A stretch of DNA of 24,644 nt from an uncultured Eubacteriales bacterium (GTDB lineage: Bacteria > Bacillota > Clostridia > Christensenellales > CAG-138). The DNA lies in contig CACXNN010000056.1 of the NCBI GenBank assembly GCA_902768995.1, forward strand, positions 1 to 24,644, in the 5' to 3' direction. Within the stretch, counting starts at the first letter, position 1. Each line of letters begins with the position of its first letter. The notes beneath the pieces were generated by a model. That model was not told the origin of the DNA. It ran no database searches and worked only from the letters and a program-made list of their open reading frames with translations. Of the stretch, positions 6,693 to 14,428 are shown piece after piece. The translations under genes were made by a program, and so were the position numbers.

Positions 6693-7340
6693 TTATTCTT
6701 CGAAGCGGTAGCCGTTCTTGTAGATGGTCTTGATGTGGTCCTCCAGCTTCAGCTTTCGGCGGAGCTTCTGGATGTGCACGTCCACGGTGCGGCTCTCGCC
6801 CAGAAAGTCCGTGCCCCAGGCCTCGGACAGGAGCTTTTGCCGGCTGAGACACACGTTCCGATTCTCGATGAGGATATGCAGGAGCGTGAACTCCTGGGGG
6901 GTCAGCTCCACCCGCTCCCCGTTCTGGAAGACCTCGTGGGCGTCCCAGCGGATGGTGAGATCGCCGATGGTGTACTCCTTCTCCTCTCGATGGGTCCGCC
7001 TGAGGACCGCCTGGACCCGTACGAGCAGCTCCGCCACCTCGAAGGGCTTCACGATATAGTCGTCCGCACCCAGGCCGAAGCCCCGGACCTTGTCGGTGGT
7101 GGCGCCCCGGGCGGTGAGGAAGATGGTGGGCACGTCCCGGACCTTCTCCATGACCGCGAACCCCTCCATGTCCGGCAGCATCACGTCCAGGAGCATCAGA
7201 TCGAACCCCTGCTCCCCCGCTGCGCGGATGGCGTCCCGGCCCGTCAGGGCGGGCACGCACTGGTGGCCCACCATCTCCAGGTTCAGCTTCAACAGGTCGT
7301 TGATGGCCTTCTCGTCCTCTACGATCAGTATCTTTGCCAT
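6693..7340 (-). CDS. OmpR/PhoB-family response regulator
   Basis: The protein has 215 residues. Residues 1-115 form a receiver domain with acidic residues E8/D9, phospho-acceptor D52 in LLDVMLPD, T76 and K98 (DDYIVKPFE). Residues about 125-215 form a winged-helix DNA-binding domain (ELTPQEFTLLHIL, SRTVDVHIQKLRRKL, IYKNGYRFEE). The start ATG at 7340 follows AGGGGG at 7 nt. It is the first gene of a regulator-kinase operon, with the kinase starting immediately after the stop. Upstream lie two TTACAA repeats 11 bp apart and a TATACT box, the same layout as before the membrane-protein gene, so autoregulation is likely. The stimulus is unknown. Confidence 0.93.
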   Translation of the reverse strand: MAKILIVEDEKAINDLLKLNLEMVGHQCVPALTGRDAIRAAGEQGFDLMLLDVMLPDMEGFAVMEKVRDVPTIFLTARGATTDKVRGFGLGADDYIVKPFEVAELLVRVQAVLRRTHREEKEYTIGDLTIRWDAHEVFQNGERVELTPQEFTLLHILIENRNVCLSRQKLLSEAWGTDFLGESRTVDVHIQKLRRKLKLEDHIKTIYKNGYRFEE

Positions 7341-7370
7341 AGTTCCCCCTCGTTTCTTCTCTGTATACCC

Positions 7371-7402
7371 AGTATAGCAGGAAACTTGTAATGGCGTTGT
7401 AA
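7371..7402 (-). promoter_or_regulatory. Autoregulatory operator and promoter of the response-regulator operon
   Basis: On the minus strand TTACAA (7402-7397) and TTACAA (7391-7386) are 11 bp apart, followed after exactly 9 nt by TATACT (7376-7371). There is no good -35 hexamer, as expected for a promoter activated by an OmpR-type regulator bound to direct repeats. Confidence 0.78.
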
Positions 7403-7412
7403 AATATATGCG

Positions 7413-7474
7413 GAATTTGTATGAGGAATACAATAAGATTTGTGAATTTGTATGAGGAATACAATAAGATTTGT
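7413..7474. repeat. 31-bp exact tandem repeat containing a 17-bp inverted repeat
   Basis: Bases 7413-7443 and 7444-7474 are identical. Each contains TTGTATGAGGAATACAA (7417-7433 and 7448-7464), a 6-bp inverted repeat with a 5-nt centre. It lies just upstream of the regulator promoter, so it may be a pair of operators for another factor, or a recent duplication. Confidence 0.9.
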
Positions 7475-7503
7475 GCCTTTTCTTTGTAAAGAAAAGGCAC
7501 AAA
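7470..7503. repeat. Perfect 34-bp palindrome in the spacer upstream of the regulator gene
   Basis: TTTGTGCCTTTTCTTT (7470-7485) is perfectly complementary to 7488-7503 with a 2-nt centre. It belongs to a cluster of three long palindromes between the regulator and galM. Confidence 0.85.
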
Positions 7504-7514
7504 AAAGAAACGCA

Positions 7515-7548
7515 AATGGGAAGTATGGCTTTCGCTGTACTTCCCATT
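7515..7548. repeat. Inverted repeat (11-bp arms, 12-nt loop)
   Basis: AATGGGAAGTA (7515-7525) is complementary to TACTTCCCATT (7538-7548). It is the second palindrome in the spacer; function unknown. Confidence 0.8.
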
Positions 7549-7573
7549 ATTCTTCCTGTGCTTTTCTTTTTCC

Positions 7574-7608
7574 GCCGCTTTTTCTTTTCACTGAAAAGAA
7601 AAAGCGGC
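7574..7608. repeat. Intergenic palindromic repeat, family A, copy 2
   Basis: GCCGCTTTTTCTTTTCA (7574-7590) pairs perfectly with 7592-7608 around a single central base. The arm is identical to that of copy 1 at 3168-3184. It lies just downstream of galM on its strand and could act as that gene's terminator hairpin. Confidence 0.88.
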
Positions 7609-7622
7609 AAAAGAAACTCTTA

Positions 7623-8640
7623 CTAAATCGTAAAGAACCGAAACTCCGTGCGGGAGCGCTGAGTCTCCCCCGCCTTCACCGTGGGCTGGGGCCAGGCGGG
7701 ATGATGGGGCGCGTCAGGGTAGAACTGGGTCTCGAGCGCCAGGCCCGCGGCCTTGTTGTAGCGCATGCCGCCCTTGCCGGGGAAGCCGGAGAAATGGTTG
7801 CCGCCGTAGAGCTGAATGCCGGGAAGGGTGGTCCAGACCTCCATCCGCCGGCCCGAAACGGTCCCCTTCAGGTCCGCGGCCTTCACCAGGCTCTTGCCGT
7901 CGTAGGCGTCGATGAGGAAGTTGTGGTCGTAGCCGTTGCTCTTGACGATCGGACCGGTACGCCCGTAGGTCGAAGACCCCCTTCACGGGCAGGACCCGCC
8001 CGTCGGGCACGTTGTATTCGTTGGTGGGCGTGAACCGGGAGGCGTGGATGCGGACGCTGTGATCGAGAATGCTGCCGAAGGTGTCCCCGTCCAGGTTCCA
8101 ATAGGTGTGGTTGGTGAGATTCGCCACCGTGTTCCTCTCCCCCGCCGCCGCTTCGTAGTCCAGGGACAGCACGTTTTCCTCGCTGAACCGGTACGTGACG
8201 GCCACGGTCAAATCCCCGGGGAACCCCTCCTCCCCGTCGGGGCTGAAGAGGGTGAACCGCACCCCGTCCTCGCCGACGGTCTCGGCGTCCCACAGCTTAT
8301 GATGGAACCCCACGGCCCCGCCGTGGAGGGTGTTGGGCCCGTCGTTCCGGGTCAGGGGGTACACCCGCCGATCGAGGGGCAACGACGCCCGGCTGAGCCG
8401 GTTGGCGAACCGGCCGCAGACCGCGCCGAAGTTCCCCAGCTCCTGCTCGTAGAGGTCCAGCGAATCGAAGCCCAGGACCACGTCCCCCAGGCGGCCCAGG
8501 CCGTCCGGTACGATCACCTTCACCACCGCCGCGCCGAAGTCCGTCAGCGTGACGGAGCTGCCCGCCGATGTGGAGATGGTAAAGAGGTGGGCCTCCCGCC
8601 CGTCCTTCAGGGTGCCAAAGGTTTCCGTGGTCACGGCCAT
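7623..8640 (-). CDS. galM: Aldose 1-epimerase (galactose mutarotase), frameshifted
   Basis: Aldose 1-epimerases interconvert alpha and beta anomers of hexoses in the cytosol. Visible family features are the N-terminal ...TLTDFGAAVVKVIVPD, NRLSRASL, NGPNTLHGGAVGFHHKLWD (with the catalytic-type His), NLTNHTYWNLDG and a C-terminal PGIQLYGGNHFSG with ETQFYPDAPHHP. The first about 230 residues and the last about 90 are in different frames. Between VFDLR and PIVKSNGYDHNF only about six residues remain, where homologues usually have more, so a small non-triplet deletion near 7945-7970 is likely. The ATG at 8640 follows AAAGGGAAG; the longer upstream ORF extension has no family similarity. It could serve the cello-oligosaccharide locus, but it stands alone here. 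Confidence 0.88.
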
Positions 8641-8684
8641 AGTCTTGCTTCCCTTTCGCTTTTTTTCATGATTACCACAAATTA

Positions 8685-8716
8685 GGGAGCGTGTCAAGCC
8701 GTGCCGACACGCTCCC
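8685..8716 (-). terminator. Hairpin terminator after sigE
   Basis: The 11-bp arms 8685-8695 (GGGAGCGTGTC) and 8706-8716 are perfectly complementary with a 10-nt loop, 35 nt past the sigE stop on the minus strand. Only a weak T-rich tail (TAATTTG) follows. Confidence 0.65.
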
Positions 8717-8751
8717 AAGCGCCTCCTTCCTGTATTGATAAGCTTGTATCC

Positions 8752-9462
8752 TCAGCCCTGCATCTTGATGATCTCCCGTTTCAGGTGGTCCATGATCCGC
8801 TTCTCCAGGCGGGAGATATAGCTCTGGCTGATGCCCATGGCGTCGGCCACCTGCTTTTGGGTCCGAGGGGACCGGTGCCCCAGGCCGAAGCGCATCTCCA
8901 CGATCCGCCGCTCCCGGGGGCTGAGCCGGGACAGGGCCGCCCACAGGAGCCGCCGGTCCACCTCGTCCTCCAGCTCCCGGCTCACCTCCTCCCCGTCGGT
9001 GCCCAGGATGTCGGAGAGCAGCAGCTCGTTCCCGTCCCAATCCACGTTCAGCGGCTCGTCCAGAGACACCTCCAGCTTCAGCTTGCAGCTCCGGCGCAGG
9101 TACATGAGGATCTCGTTCTCGATGCACCGGGAGGCGTAGGTGGCCAGCTTGATCTTCTTCTCCGGGTTGAAGGTGTTCACCGCCTTGATGAGGCCGATGG
9201 TGCCGATGGAGATCAGGTCCTCCGCCTGGACGCCGGTGTTCTCAAACTTCCGGGCGATGAACACCACCAGCCGCAGGTTGTGCTCGATGAGCCGATTCCG
9301 AGCCGCCTCGCTGGTCTTGGAAAGCTGAACGCAGCTTTTCTCCTCCTCGGGCGACAGCGGCGGGGGCAGGCTCTCCCCCGTGCGGACCAGATACACCCGA
9401 TACCGCCGGGTGAACAGCCGCGCGTAGAGCCGATAGAAAAACGCTTTGACCTTTTGGAACAC
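8752..9462 (-). CDS. sigE: RNA polymerase sporulation sigma factor sigma-E
   Basis: This mother-cell sigma factor has 236 residues from the chosen start. It carries the amphipathic pro-region (FQKVKAFFYRLYARLF), a GESLPPPLSPEEE cleavage-area segment, region 2 (DLISIGTIGLIKAVNTF; ATYASRCIENEILMYLRR) and region 4 (SPRERRIVEMRFGL; TQKQVADAMGISQSYISRLEKRI). The longest ORF starts at ATG 9480, but GGGAGG lies after that codon and 7 nt before a GTG at 9462 giving MFQKVKAFF, which is the usual SigE N-terminus; 9462 is therefore preferred. It follows spoIIGA, which encodes its processing protease, by about 14 nt, and ends at a hairpin terminator. sigG, often next to sigE, is not present. Confidence 0.95.
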   Translation of the reverse strand: MFQKVKAFFYRLYARLFTRRYRVYLVRTGESLPPPLSPEEEKSCVQLSKTSEAARNRLIEHNLRLVVFIARKFENTGVQAEDLISIGTIGLIKAVNTFNPEKKIKLATYASRCIENEILMYLRRSCKLKLEVSLDEPLNVDWDGNELLLSDILGTDGEEVSRELEDEVDRRLLWAALSRLSPRERRIVEMRFGLGHRSPRTQKQVADAMGISQSYISRLEKRIMDHLKREIIKMQG

Positions 9463-9476
9463 GATCCTTCCTCCCT

Positions 9477-10210
9477 TCATGGAGCGCCGCCGCCGGCAGC
9501 AGCGCCTGAAAATCGATGAGCGGCAGAGGCGACCTGCCTGCGTACACGGGCACCGGCGCCCGGCCCGGCCCCGTTTCCACCGTGGCCCGGACCACCTCCA
9601 CGATCCCCTGCCCCGCCACCATCAGCGGCCGCCCGGGCGGCAGGTCGATCCCCTCCACCAGCACCACGGGCAGGCCCGACAACGGCTCCGTCAGCAGGTT
9701 CCCCGAGTCCACGAAGGCGGTGAGGGCTTGGGCTTGGCCGCCCACCGTCAGGGTGACGGTGCGGGTGCATCTCCCCTCGTACCCCCGTTGGACTAAGTGA
9801 CGAACGGCGCGGACGAGGGGCGGCAGCAGGCAGAAGCTATAGATAGCCGCCCGGAGGGGCACCGTGCCCAGGAACACCCCGCCGGTCCAGGGCCCGGATC
9901 GGCCCAGGGTAAGGAGCAGCAGTCCCCCGCCCAGCAGCAACGACGCGGCGAACAGGGAGATAAGGGCCCTGAAATACTCCTTGCGGCTCATGAGCAGCGC
10001 CGTCATCAGCAGGCAGGCCGCCCGCCCCGGCACGCTCAGCAGCTGGGGCCATTTCCCTAGAGCGACCAGGTCCCACAACGCGCCCAAGCCGGACGTAAAG
10101 GCCGCCCGAGCCGGGGGTACGGCCACTCCGCCCAGGGCCCCGGCCAGCTGCAGCAACAGCCAGTTCACGGTGAAGTTGTCCAGCAGGAACCACTCCAGGG
10201 AGACCCTCAT
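9477..10210 (-). CDS. spoIIGA: Sporulation sigma-E factor processing peptidase SpoIIGA (apparent frameshift at C-terminus)
   Basis: SpoIIGA is the membrane aspartic protease that cleaves pro-sigma-E. Residues 1-150 hold several membrane helices (EWFLLDNFTVNWLLLQLAGAL and further hydrophobic segments). The soluble domain shows the FVDSGNLL active-site motif, EPLSGLPVVLVE and GQGIVEVVRATV. The end resembles DFQALLPAAL, but this frame lacks a stop and runs 220 nt into sigE. A TGA at 9479-9477 in another frame, just before the sigE ribosome binding site, is the natural end. The interval 9477-10210 is 734 nt, one short of a multiple of three, and at about 244 residues the protein is shorter than the usual about 300. 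A small loss near the C-terminus is likely. The start ATG overlaps the spoIIE stop as ATGA. Confidence 0.88.
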
Positions 10211-12411
10211 GCCACCTCGACCACCATGATCGTCATGTCGTCCCGCTGGCCCCGGCCCTTGGCCGCCGCCATGAGAGCCGCCGCCATCCGGTCCAGGGGC
10301 TGGCCCGAGCCCTTCTTCAGCTCCGCCTCCATGTCCTTGCCCAGCAGATCGTAGACCCCGTCGGTGCAGAACACCAGCCGATCCCGCTGCTTGAGCCGGA
10401 TGCGGCGGATGTAGGGCCGGGCTTCGTCCACGATGCCGCAGGGCAGCGCCTCGCCGGACAGGGTGCGCACGTTGCCCCCGCGGATGAGGCAGGTGGGCGG
10501 CGCGCCGAACTTCACCATCTCCGCCTCCCCGGTGACTAGGTCGATGCTGGCCGCGTCCAGGGTAGCGTAGATCTCCTTCTCCCCTCGGGCGATCAAAAGC
10601 CGGTTCACGTTCTCGTAGATCAGCTCCTTCTCCACCGCCCGGCTCTCCCGGCTGGCCTCCTCGCCGCTGCCCATGCCGTCGGACACGGCGTAGACCACCT
10701 TCCCGCTGGGCATCCGAAGCTCTCCGGTCTCATCCCCGCAGACGCTCTCCTCGTCCTCCGGCAGGGAGATGCGGGCCATGCGGGCCGTGAGTCCCTGAAG
10801 GGCCTCCATCTCAAAGACGGTCTCCTGCCCCTCCCGCCGCTGGTCGATGAGGCGCATGGTCCGATGGAGCTTCCGCCCCACGGCTGAGGCCAGAGCCGCC
10901 CCGTTCTCGCTACCCTGGGGGCCCAGCCTGATGGACAGGCACAGGCGGCCAGCGGGATAGTAGGCGTCCACGAACAGAGGCGCGAACCCCCGGCGCATAA
11001 GGTAGGGGAGCAGCGCCCCCTCCACCCGCTCGTCCCCCCACCGATCCTCCCGCAGGCGGGCGGCCAGCAGGCTCAGCATGGCGGACACGCCGTTGAGCTG
11101 CCGGTTCATATACTCGTTCTGCTCCGCCGCCCGGCGAAGGCCCGCCTCGTGGACGAAGGCCTGGTTATAGGACTGGTAGGCGGAGGTCATGATCTCCCGA
11201 AAAAACTTGCAATGGCTGTCCATGGGCGACACGGGCCGCACGGGCTCCCCCCGATCGTAGGCGGACAAAAGGCGCAGCACCGCCTGGTCGAAGTCCCCCT
11301 CCTCCCGCTGGCACAGGACCCGGCCCTCACAGCCCACGCACACCCGCCGGGCCGCGCCCAGGGGCCATTCGACGACGAACCGATCCCCTCCCCGCTCCTC
11401 GTCGAAGAGGCCGGACAGAGCCCCGCAGAGCCGGGCTGCCTCCTCCACCTCCGCGGCCATGCGGCGCTTCCACCGGTCCATGGCCTCCGCCCCGTTGCGC
11501 TCGCCGAACAGGCGGCTGTTGAAGAGGAGCTCCAGCCGACCCATCCACTCTCGGGGCAGGACCAGCACCACCAGGCACGCGATGAGGGCGCTGCCCGCCC
11601 GCCAGGTCTCCCCCTCCGCCCCCAGGAATACGGCCAGGACCAGCGCCGTCAGCAGGAAGGCGCCTACGGCATAGGCCCGGCCATAGGGAGACACCAAAGC
11701 GGCCATGAGGGCGCACAAGGCCGTGACCCCCAGCAGCAGGGCCCCTTCCTCCAAGGCGAAGGCCAGCAGGGCGGCGGTGAGGATCCCCTCCCCCAGCCCC
11801 TCCGGTCCCTTGGTGAAGACCAGGATCAGCACGTACACGTCCAGCAGTATGACCGGCAGGGAGATGCCGCCTACGGCGAAGTCCCCCATGCCCAGGAGCA
11901 GCAGCCCCAGGAACGCGGACAGCATCAGCTGCTCCTTCTCCTGCAGCACCGCCAGCCGCCCGGCGTGGCGGAGCAGGGTCCAGCAGCGCTGCATCAACAC
12001 CACGGCCACGGCGGACAGGGCTAGGGCCAGCAGCGCATAGGCGGAGGACCGCCAGGTCAAAACCATCTCGAAGGGCAGCACCGCGATCTCGCACAGCAGG
12101 AATACCAGCATCCGAGCGCTGGAGGGCACGGGCCCCACCACGACCTTCATGAGCCGGGTGAGCAGCACGAAGGCCGCGGCGGCGATCATGACGCCCCACA
12201 GGGGTTCCCCGCTCAAAAAGGCGCCTACCACCACCCCGGCCCCGGCAAAGAGGGGGTCGATGCCCGTGAGCTCCGCCGCCGCCATGGAGGCCAGGCCGAA
12301 GGGGGCGCAGCTATCCCCCACCCGCACCCGGCAGAGGATCAGGCTCCCCGTGAAGGCGGCCAGCTCCAGCAGATGCTTCGTTGTGTTCGTTCCCTGTTTC
12401 TTGCGATCCAT
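10207..12411 (-). CDS. spoIIE: Stage II sporulation protein E (PP2C-type serine phosphatase)
   Basis: SpoIIE dephosphorylates SpoIIAA to activate sigma-F in the forespore. The protein has 734 residues. Residues about 10-310 contain many membrane helices; about 315-540 form the regulatory region, with Cys pairs (VCVGCEGRVLC); about 572-734 form the PP2C domain. Phosphatase motifs are SDGMGSG (577-583), FCTDGVYD (about 681-688) and RDDMTIMVVEV at the end. Between RESRA and YATLD it is about 12 residues shorter than family members, suggesting an in-frame deletion near 10612-10640, close to the active-site helix. The gene is translationally coupled to spoIIGA by an ATGA overlap. The ribosome binding site is poor (GGGG 3-6 nt before the ATG). 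Confidence 0.95.
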   Translation of the reverse strand: MDRKKQGTNTTKHLLELAAFTGSLILCRVRVGDSCAPFGLASMAAAELTGIDPLFAGAGVVVGAFLSGEPLWGVMIAAAAFVLLTRLMKVVVGPVPSSARMLVFLLCEIAVLPFEMVLTWRSSAYALLALALSAVAVVLMQRCWTLLRHAGRLAVLQEKEQLMLSAFLGLLLLGMGDFAVGGISLPVILLDVYVLILVFTKGPEGLGEGILTAALLAFALEEGALLLGVTALCALMAALVSPYGRAYAVGAFLLTALVLAVFLGAEGETWRAGSALIACLVVLVLPREWMGRLELLFNSRLFGERNGAEAMDRWKRRMAAEVEEAARLCGALSGLFDEERGGDRFVVEWPLGAARRVCVGCEGRVLCQREEGDFDQAVLRLLSAYDRGEPVRPVSPMDSHCKFFREIMTSAYQSYNQAFVHEAGLRRAAEQNEYMNRQLNGVSAMLSLLAARLREDRWGDERVEGALLPYLMRRGFAPLFVDAYYPAGRLCLSIRLGPQGSENGAALASAVGRKLHRTMRLIDQRREGQETVFEMEALQGLTARMARISLPEDEESVCGDETGELRMPSGKVVYAVSDGMGSGEEASRESRAVEKELIYENVNRLLIARGEKEIYATLDAASIDLVTGEAEMVKFGAPPTCLIRGGNVRTLSGEALPCGIVDEARPYIRRIRLKQRDRLVFCTDGVYDLLGKDMEAELKKGSGQPLDRMAAALMAAAKGRGQRDDMTIMVVEVA

Positions 12412-12557
12412 GGCCCCATTGTAGACGATGGGCGGGGTCCATTTTCGGCGAATCCGGCACGGGCGTTTGCTATTCTTCCCGACAGGATCGGCGGGGCCTC
12501 GGCCTCATATGCTCCCTTCCCTGCCTTCCTGTGGCCCCGTGCCATGAAAACCCTGTC

Positions 12558-12586
12558 TTGCCCCGGCGGGCCGGATATGGTATACT
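12558..12586 (+). promoter_or_regulatory. Sigma-A promoter of the dTMP kinase-polysaccharide deacetylase operon
   Basis: TTGCCC (12558-12563), 17 bp and TATACT (12581-12586); the expected start of transcription is about 27 nt before the ATG at 12620. Confidence 0.7.
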
Positions 12587-12619
12587 TGCTGTAAATATGA
12601 TCCGACAGAAAGGGCGACT

Positions 12620-13288
12620 ATGAGCGAGACGAAGATCATCGCCTTCGAGGGCATCGACGGCACCGGCAAGAGCGTACAGATGGAGCAGCTGCGGACCAGG
12701 CTGGAGCAGCGGGGCCTCACCGTGGGCGTTCTGTCCTTCCCGGACTACGACAGCTTCTTCGGGGGCTGCGTGGGACGGTACCTGACCAAAAAGGACGGAG
12801 TCTCCGCCAGCGACGTGGATCAGCGGAGCATGGCCCTCTGGTTCGCCATGGACCGGTGGGCGGCCTTCCAGGGCTTCGACTACCGCCGATTCGACGTGCT
12901 GCTCATCAACCGGTACGTGCTGAGCAACGCGGTGTATCAGAGCATCCGGGACCGGGACGTGGACAAGCCCGACATCCTGGACTTCGTGCTGGAGCTGGAG
13001 CACCGGCAGCTGAAGCTCCCCCAGCCGGACCTGTACCTCATTTTGGACGTGGACCTGTCCGCCGCCCAGGACAACGTGACCAAGAAGGGTTATCGGGACT
13101 ATGTGGGCGACGAGAAGGACGAATACGAGAAGCAGGATTCCATTCAGCTCCGGGCCCGATCTAAATACCTGTCCTTCGGGGAGCGCCTTACCAACGTGCA
13201 GGTGATCCCCTGCATGGAGGACGGCGCGCTGCTGCCCATCGAAGCCATCGCCCAGCGGGTATACGCGGCGGCGGAAGGGATTCTGTGA
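12620..13288 (+). CDS. tmk: Thymidylate (dTMP) kinase-like protein
   Basis: dTMP kinases phosphorylate dTMP to dTDP in the cytosol. This 222-residue protein has the P-loop GIDGTGKS (11-18), then SFPDYDSFFGGCVGRYL, SMALWFAMDRW, and INRYVLSNAVYQS corresponding to the DRYxxSxxAYQ signature, with Asn in place of the usual Asp. The late segment DEYEKQDSIQLRARSKYLSF fits the LID and C-terminal helices. It differs from the classical bacterial REPGGT form, so it may be a divergent dTMP kinase or a related deoxynucleotide kinase. RBS GAAAGGG is 5 nt from the ATG. The deacetylase gene follows after 16 nt with no terminator between. Confidence 0.85.
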   Translation: MSETKIIAFEGIDGTGKSVQMEQLRTRLEQRGLTVGVLSFPDYDSFFGGCVGRYLTKKDGVSASDVDQRSMALWFAMDRWAAFQGFDYRRFDVLLINRYVLSNAVYQSIRDRDVDKPDILDFVLELEHRQLKLPQPDLYLILDVDLSAAQDNVTKKGYRDYVGDEKDEYEKQDSIQLRARSKYLSFGERLTNVQVIPCMEDGALLPIEAIAQRVYAAAEGIL

Positions 13289-13304
13289 TTAAAGGGAGAC
13301 CGAC

Positions 13305-14288
13305 ATGATCCAACGTATGAACTTGCTCCTTCTGTGCGTGCTGCTGGCCCTGAGCCCGGTGGTGGCCGATACCAAGCCCTCCCCCGCCCCCATGACGCCG
13401 CCGGTCATCTCCCTGACGGGAGGCGAAGCGCTGACGGTGAACGCCGATTTCACCTTCGAGGACCCCGGCTTCACAGCGACGGACTATACCGGCGCTGACC
13501 TGACGGACCGAGTCACGGTGGAGGGGACCGTAGTTCCCTATCTGGTGGGCGAATACGTCCTCACCTACACCGTAGCGGACGACTACGGCCAGCAGACCCA
13601 GGCGACGCGCACCGTCACCGTGGTGCCTGTGGAGCTCCCCGAGGTGGTGCCGCCGCCCCCCAAGACCATCTACCTGACCTTCGACGACGGCCCCTGCTAC
13701 AACACCGAGATTTTGTTGAACACTCTGAAGAAATATGACGTGAAAGCCACCTTTTTCGTGGTGGGGAACCGGGGCATGGAGGACCTGATCAAGAGGGCCT
13801 ATGAGGAGGGACACGCCATCGGCGTCCATTCCTACACCCATGTGTATACCGATATCTACGCCAGCGAGGAAGCTTTTCTGGCAGATTTTATGGCCACAGA
13901 GGAGGTCATCAAAGCCCAAACCGGCCAATACACCACCATCTTCCGCTTCCCCGGAGGCAGCCACAACACCGCCAGCTGGGACACGCCCGGCATCATGAGC
14001 CGGCTCACCAAGATCATGGAGGATATGGGGTATCGGTATTTCGACTGGAACGTGAACTCCCTCGACGCCTCCGACAACAACAACAGCATGACCATCTTCG
14101 ACTACTACTGCTCCATCCGCAGCCATCTGCAGCCGGACGACAGCTTTAACATCGTCCTGCAGCACGATCTGAACGGCGCCAGCGTTCGGGCGCTGGAGAC
14201 CTTCATCCCCTGGGCCCTGGAGAACGGCTACACCTTCCTGCCCCTCGATATGACCAGCCCGGTGATGCACACCCCGGTGAACAACTGA
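13305..14288 (+). CDS. Secreted polysaccharide deacetylase (CE4/NodB) with Ig-like domain
   Basis: The protein has 327 residues. Residues 1-21 form a signal peptide (NLLLLCVLLALSPVVAD), about 30-108 an Ig-like/DUF5011-type domain (PVISLTGGEALTVNADFTF...VGEYVLTYTVADDYG), then a proline-rich linker, and from about 120 a NodB domain. CE4 motifs are TFDDGP (125-130, catalytic and metal Asp), HSYTH (175-179, metal His residues) and RFPGGS (214-219). Such enzymes remove acetyl groups from peptidoglycan or other cell-surface glycans. RBS GGGAG lies 7 nt before the ATG. It is the second gene of an operon with tmk and ends at a strong terminator. The substrate is not determined by the sequence. Confidence 0.92.
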   Translation: MIQRMNLLLLCVLLALSPVVADTKPSPAPMTPPVISLTGGEALTVNADFTFEDPGFTATDYTGADLTDRVTVEGTVVPYLVGEYVLTYTVADDYGQQTQATRTVTVVPVELPEVVPPPPKTIYLTFDDGPCYNTEILLNTLKKYDVKATFFVVGNRGMEDLIKRAYEEGHAIGVHSYTHVYTDIYASEEAFLADFMATEEVIKAQTGQYTTIFRFPGGSHNTASWDTPGIMSRLTKIMEDMGYRYFDWNVNSLDASDNNNSMTIFDYYCSIRSHLQPDDSFNIVLQHDLNGASVRALETFIPWALENGYTFLPLDMTSPVMHTPVNN

Positions 14289-14302
14289 ATCCTCATCTCC
14301 TT

Positions 14303-14332
14303 CGCCTCCCTCGGGAGGCGTTTTTGTTTTTT
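14303..14332 (+). terminator. Rho-independent terminator of the deacetylase operon
   Basis: CGCCTCCC (14303-14310), loop TC, GGGAGGCG (14313-14320), then TTTTTGTTTTTT. The T-run touches the first TTACAA repeat of the next promoter. Confidence 0.95.
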
Positions 14333-14369
14333 ACAACTCTCTTACGACTCCATTACAACTATGTTGCAG
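14331..14369 (+). promoter_or_regulatory. Response-regulator operator upstream of the lipoprotein gene
   Basis: TTACAA (14331), TTACGA (14342), TTACAA (14353) and a weaker TTGCAG (14364) follow each other at exactly 11-bp steps. This is the same repeat found before the response-regulator and membrane-protein genes, here on the plus strand. The -10 is less clear; TAGGAT at 14389-14394 is a candidate. Confidence 0.7.
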
Positions 14370-14428
14370 TTTGTCCGAATATGGGGTGTAGGATGAAGGC
14401 AGAAAACGGAAAAGGAGAGAGAAACGAA

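Noticed and set aside
12418..12423. TACAAT as a -10 of spoIIE, with the Spo0A-box-like TTCGCCGAA 21 bp upstream
   Set aside because: It leaves only 6 nt to the ATG, with no room for a ribosome binding site, and the 0A-box match is partial.
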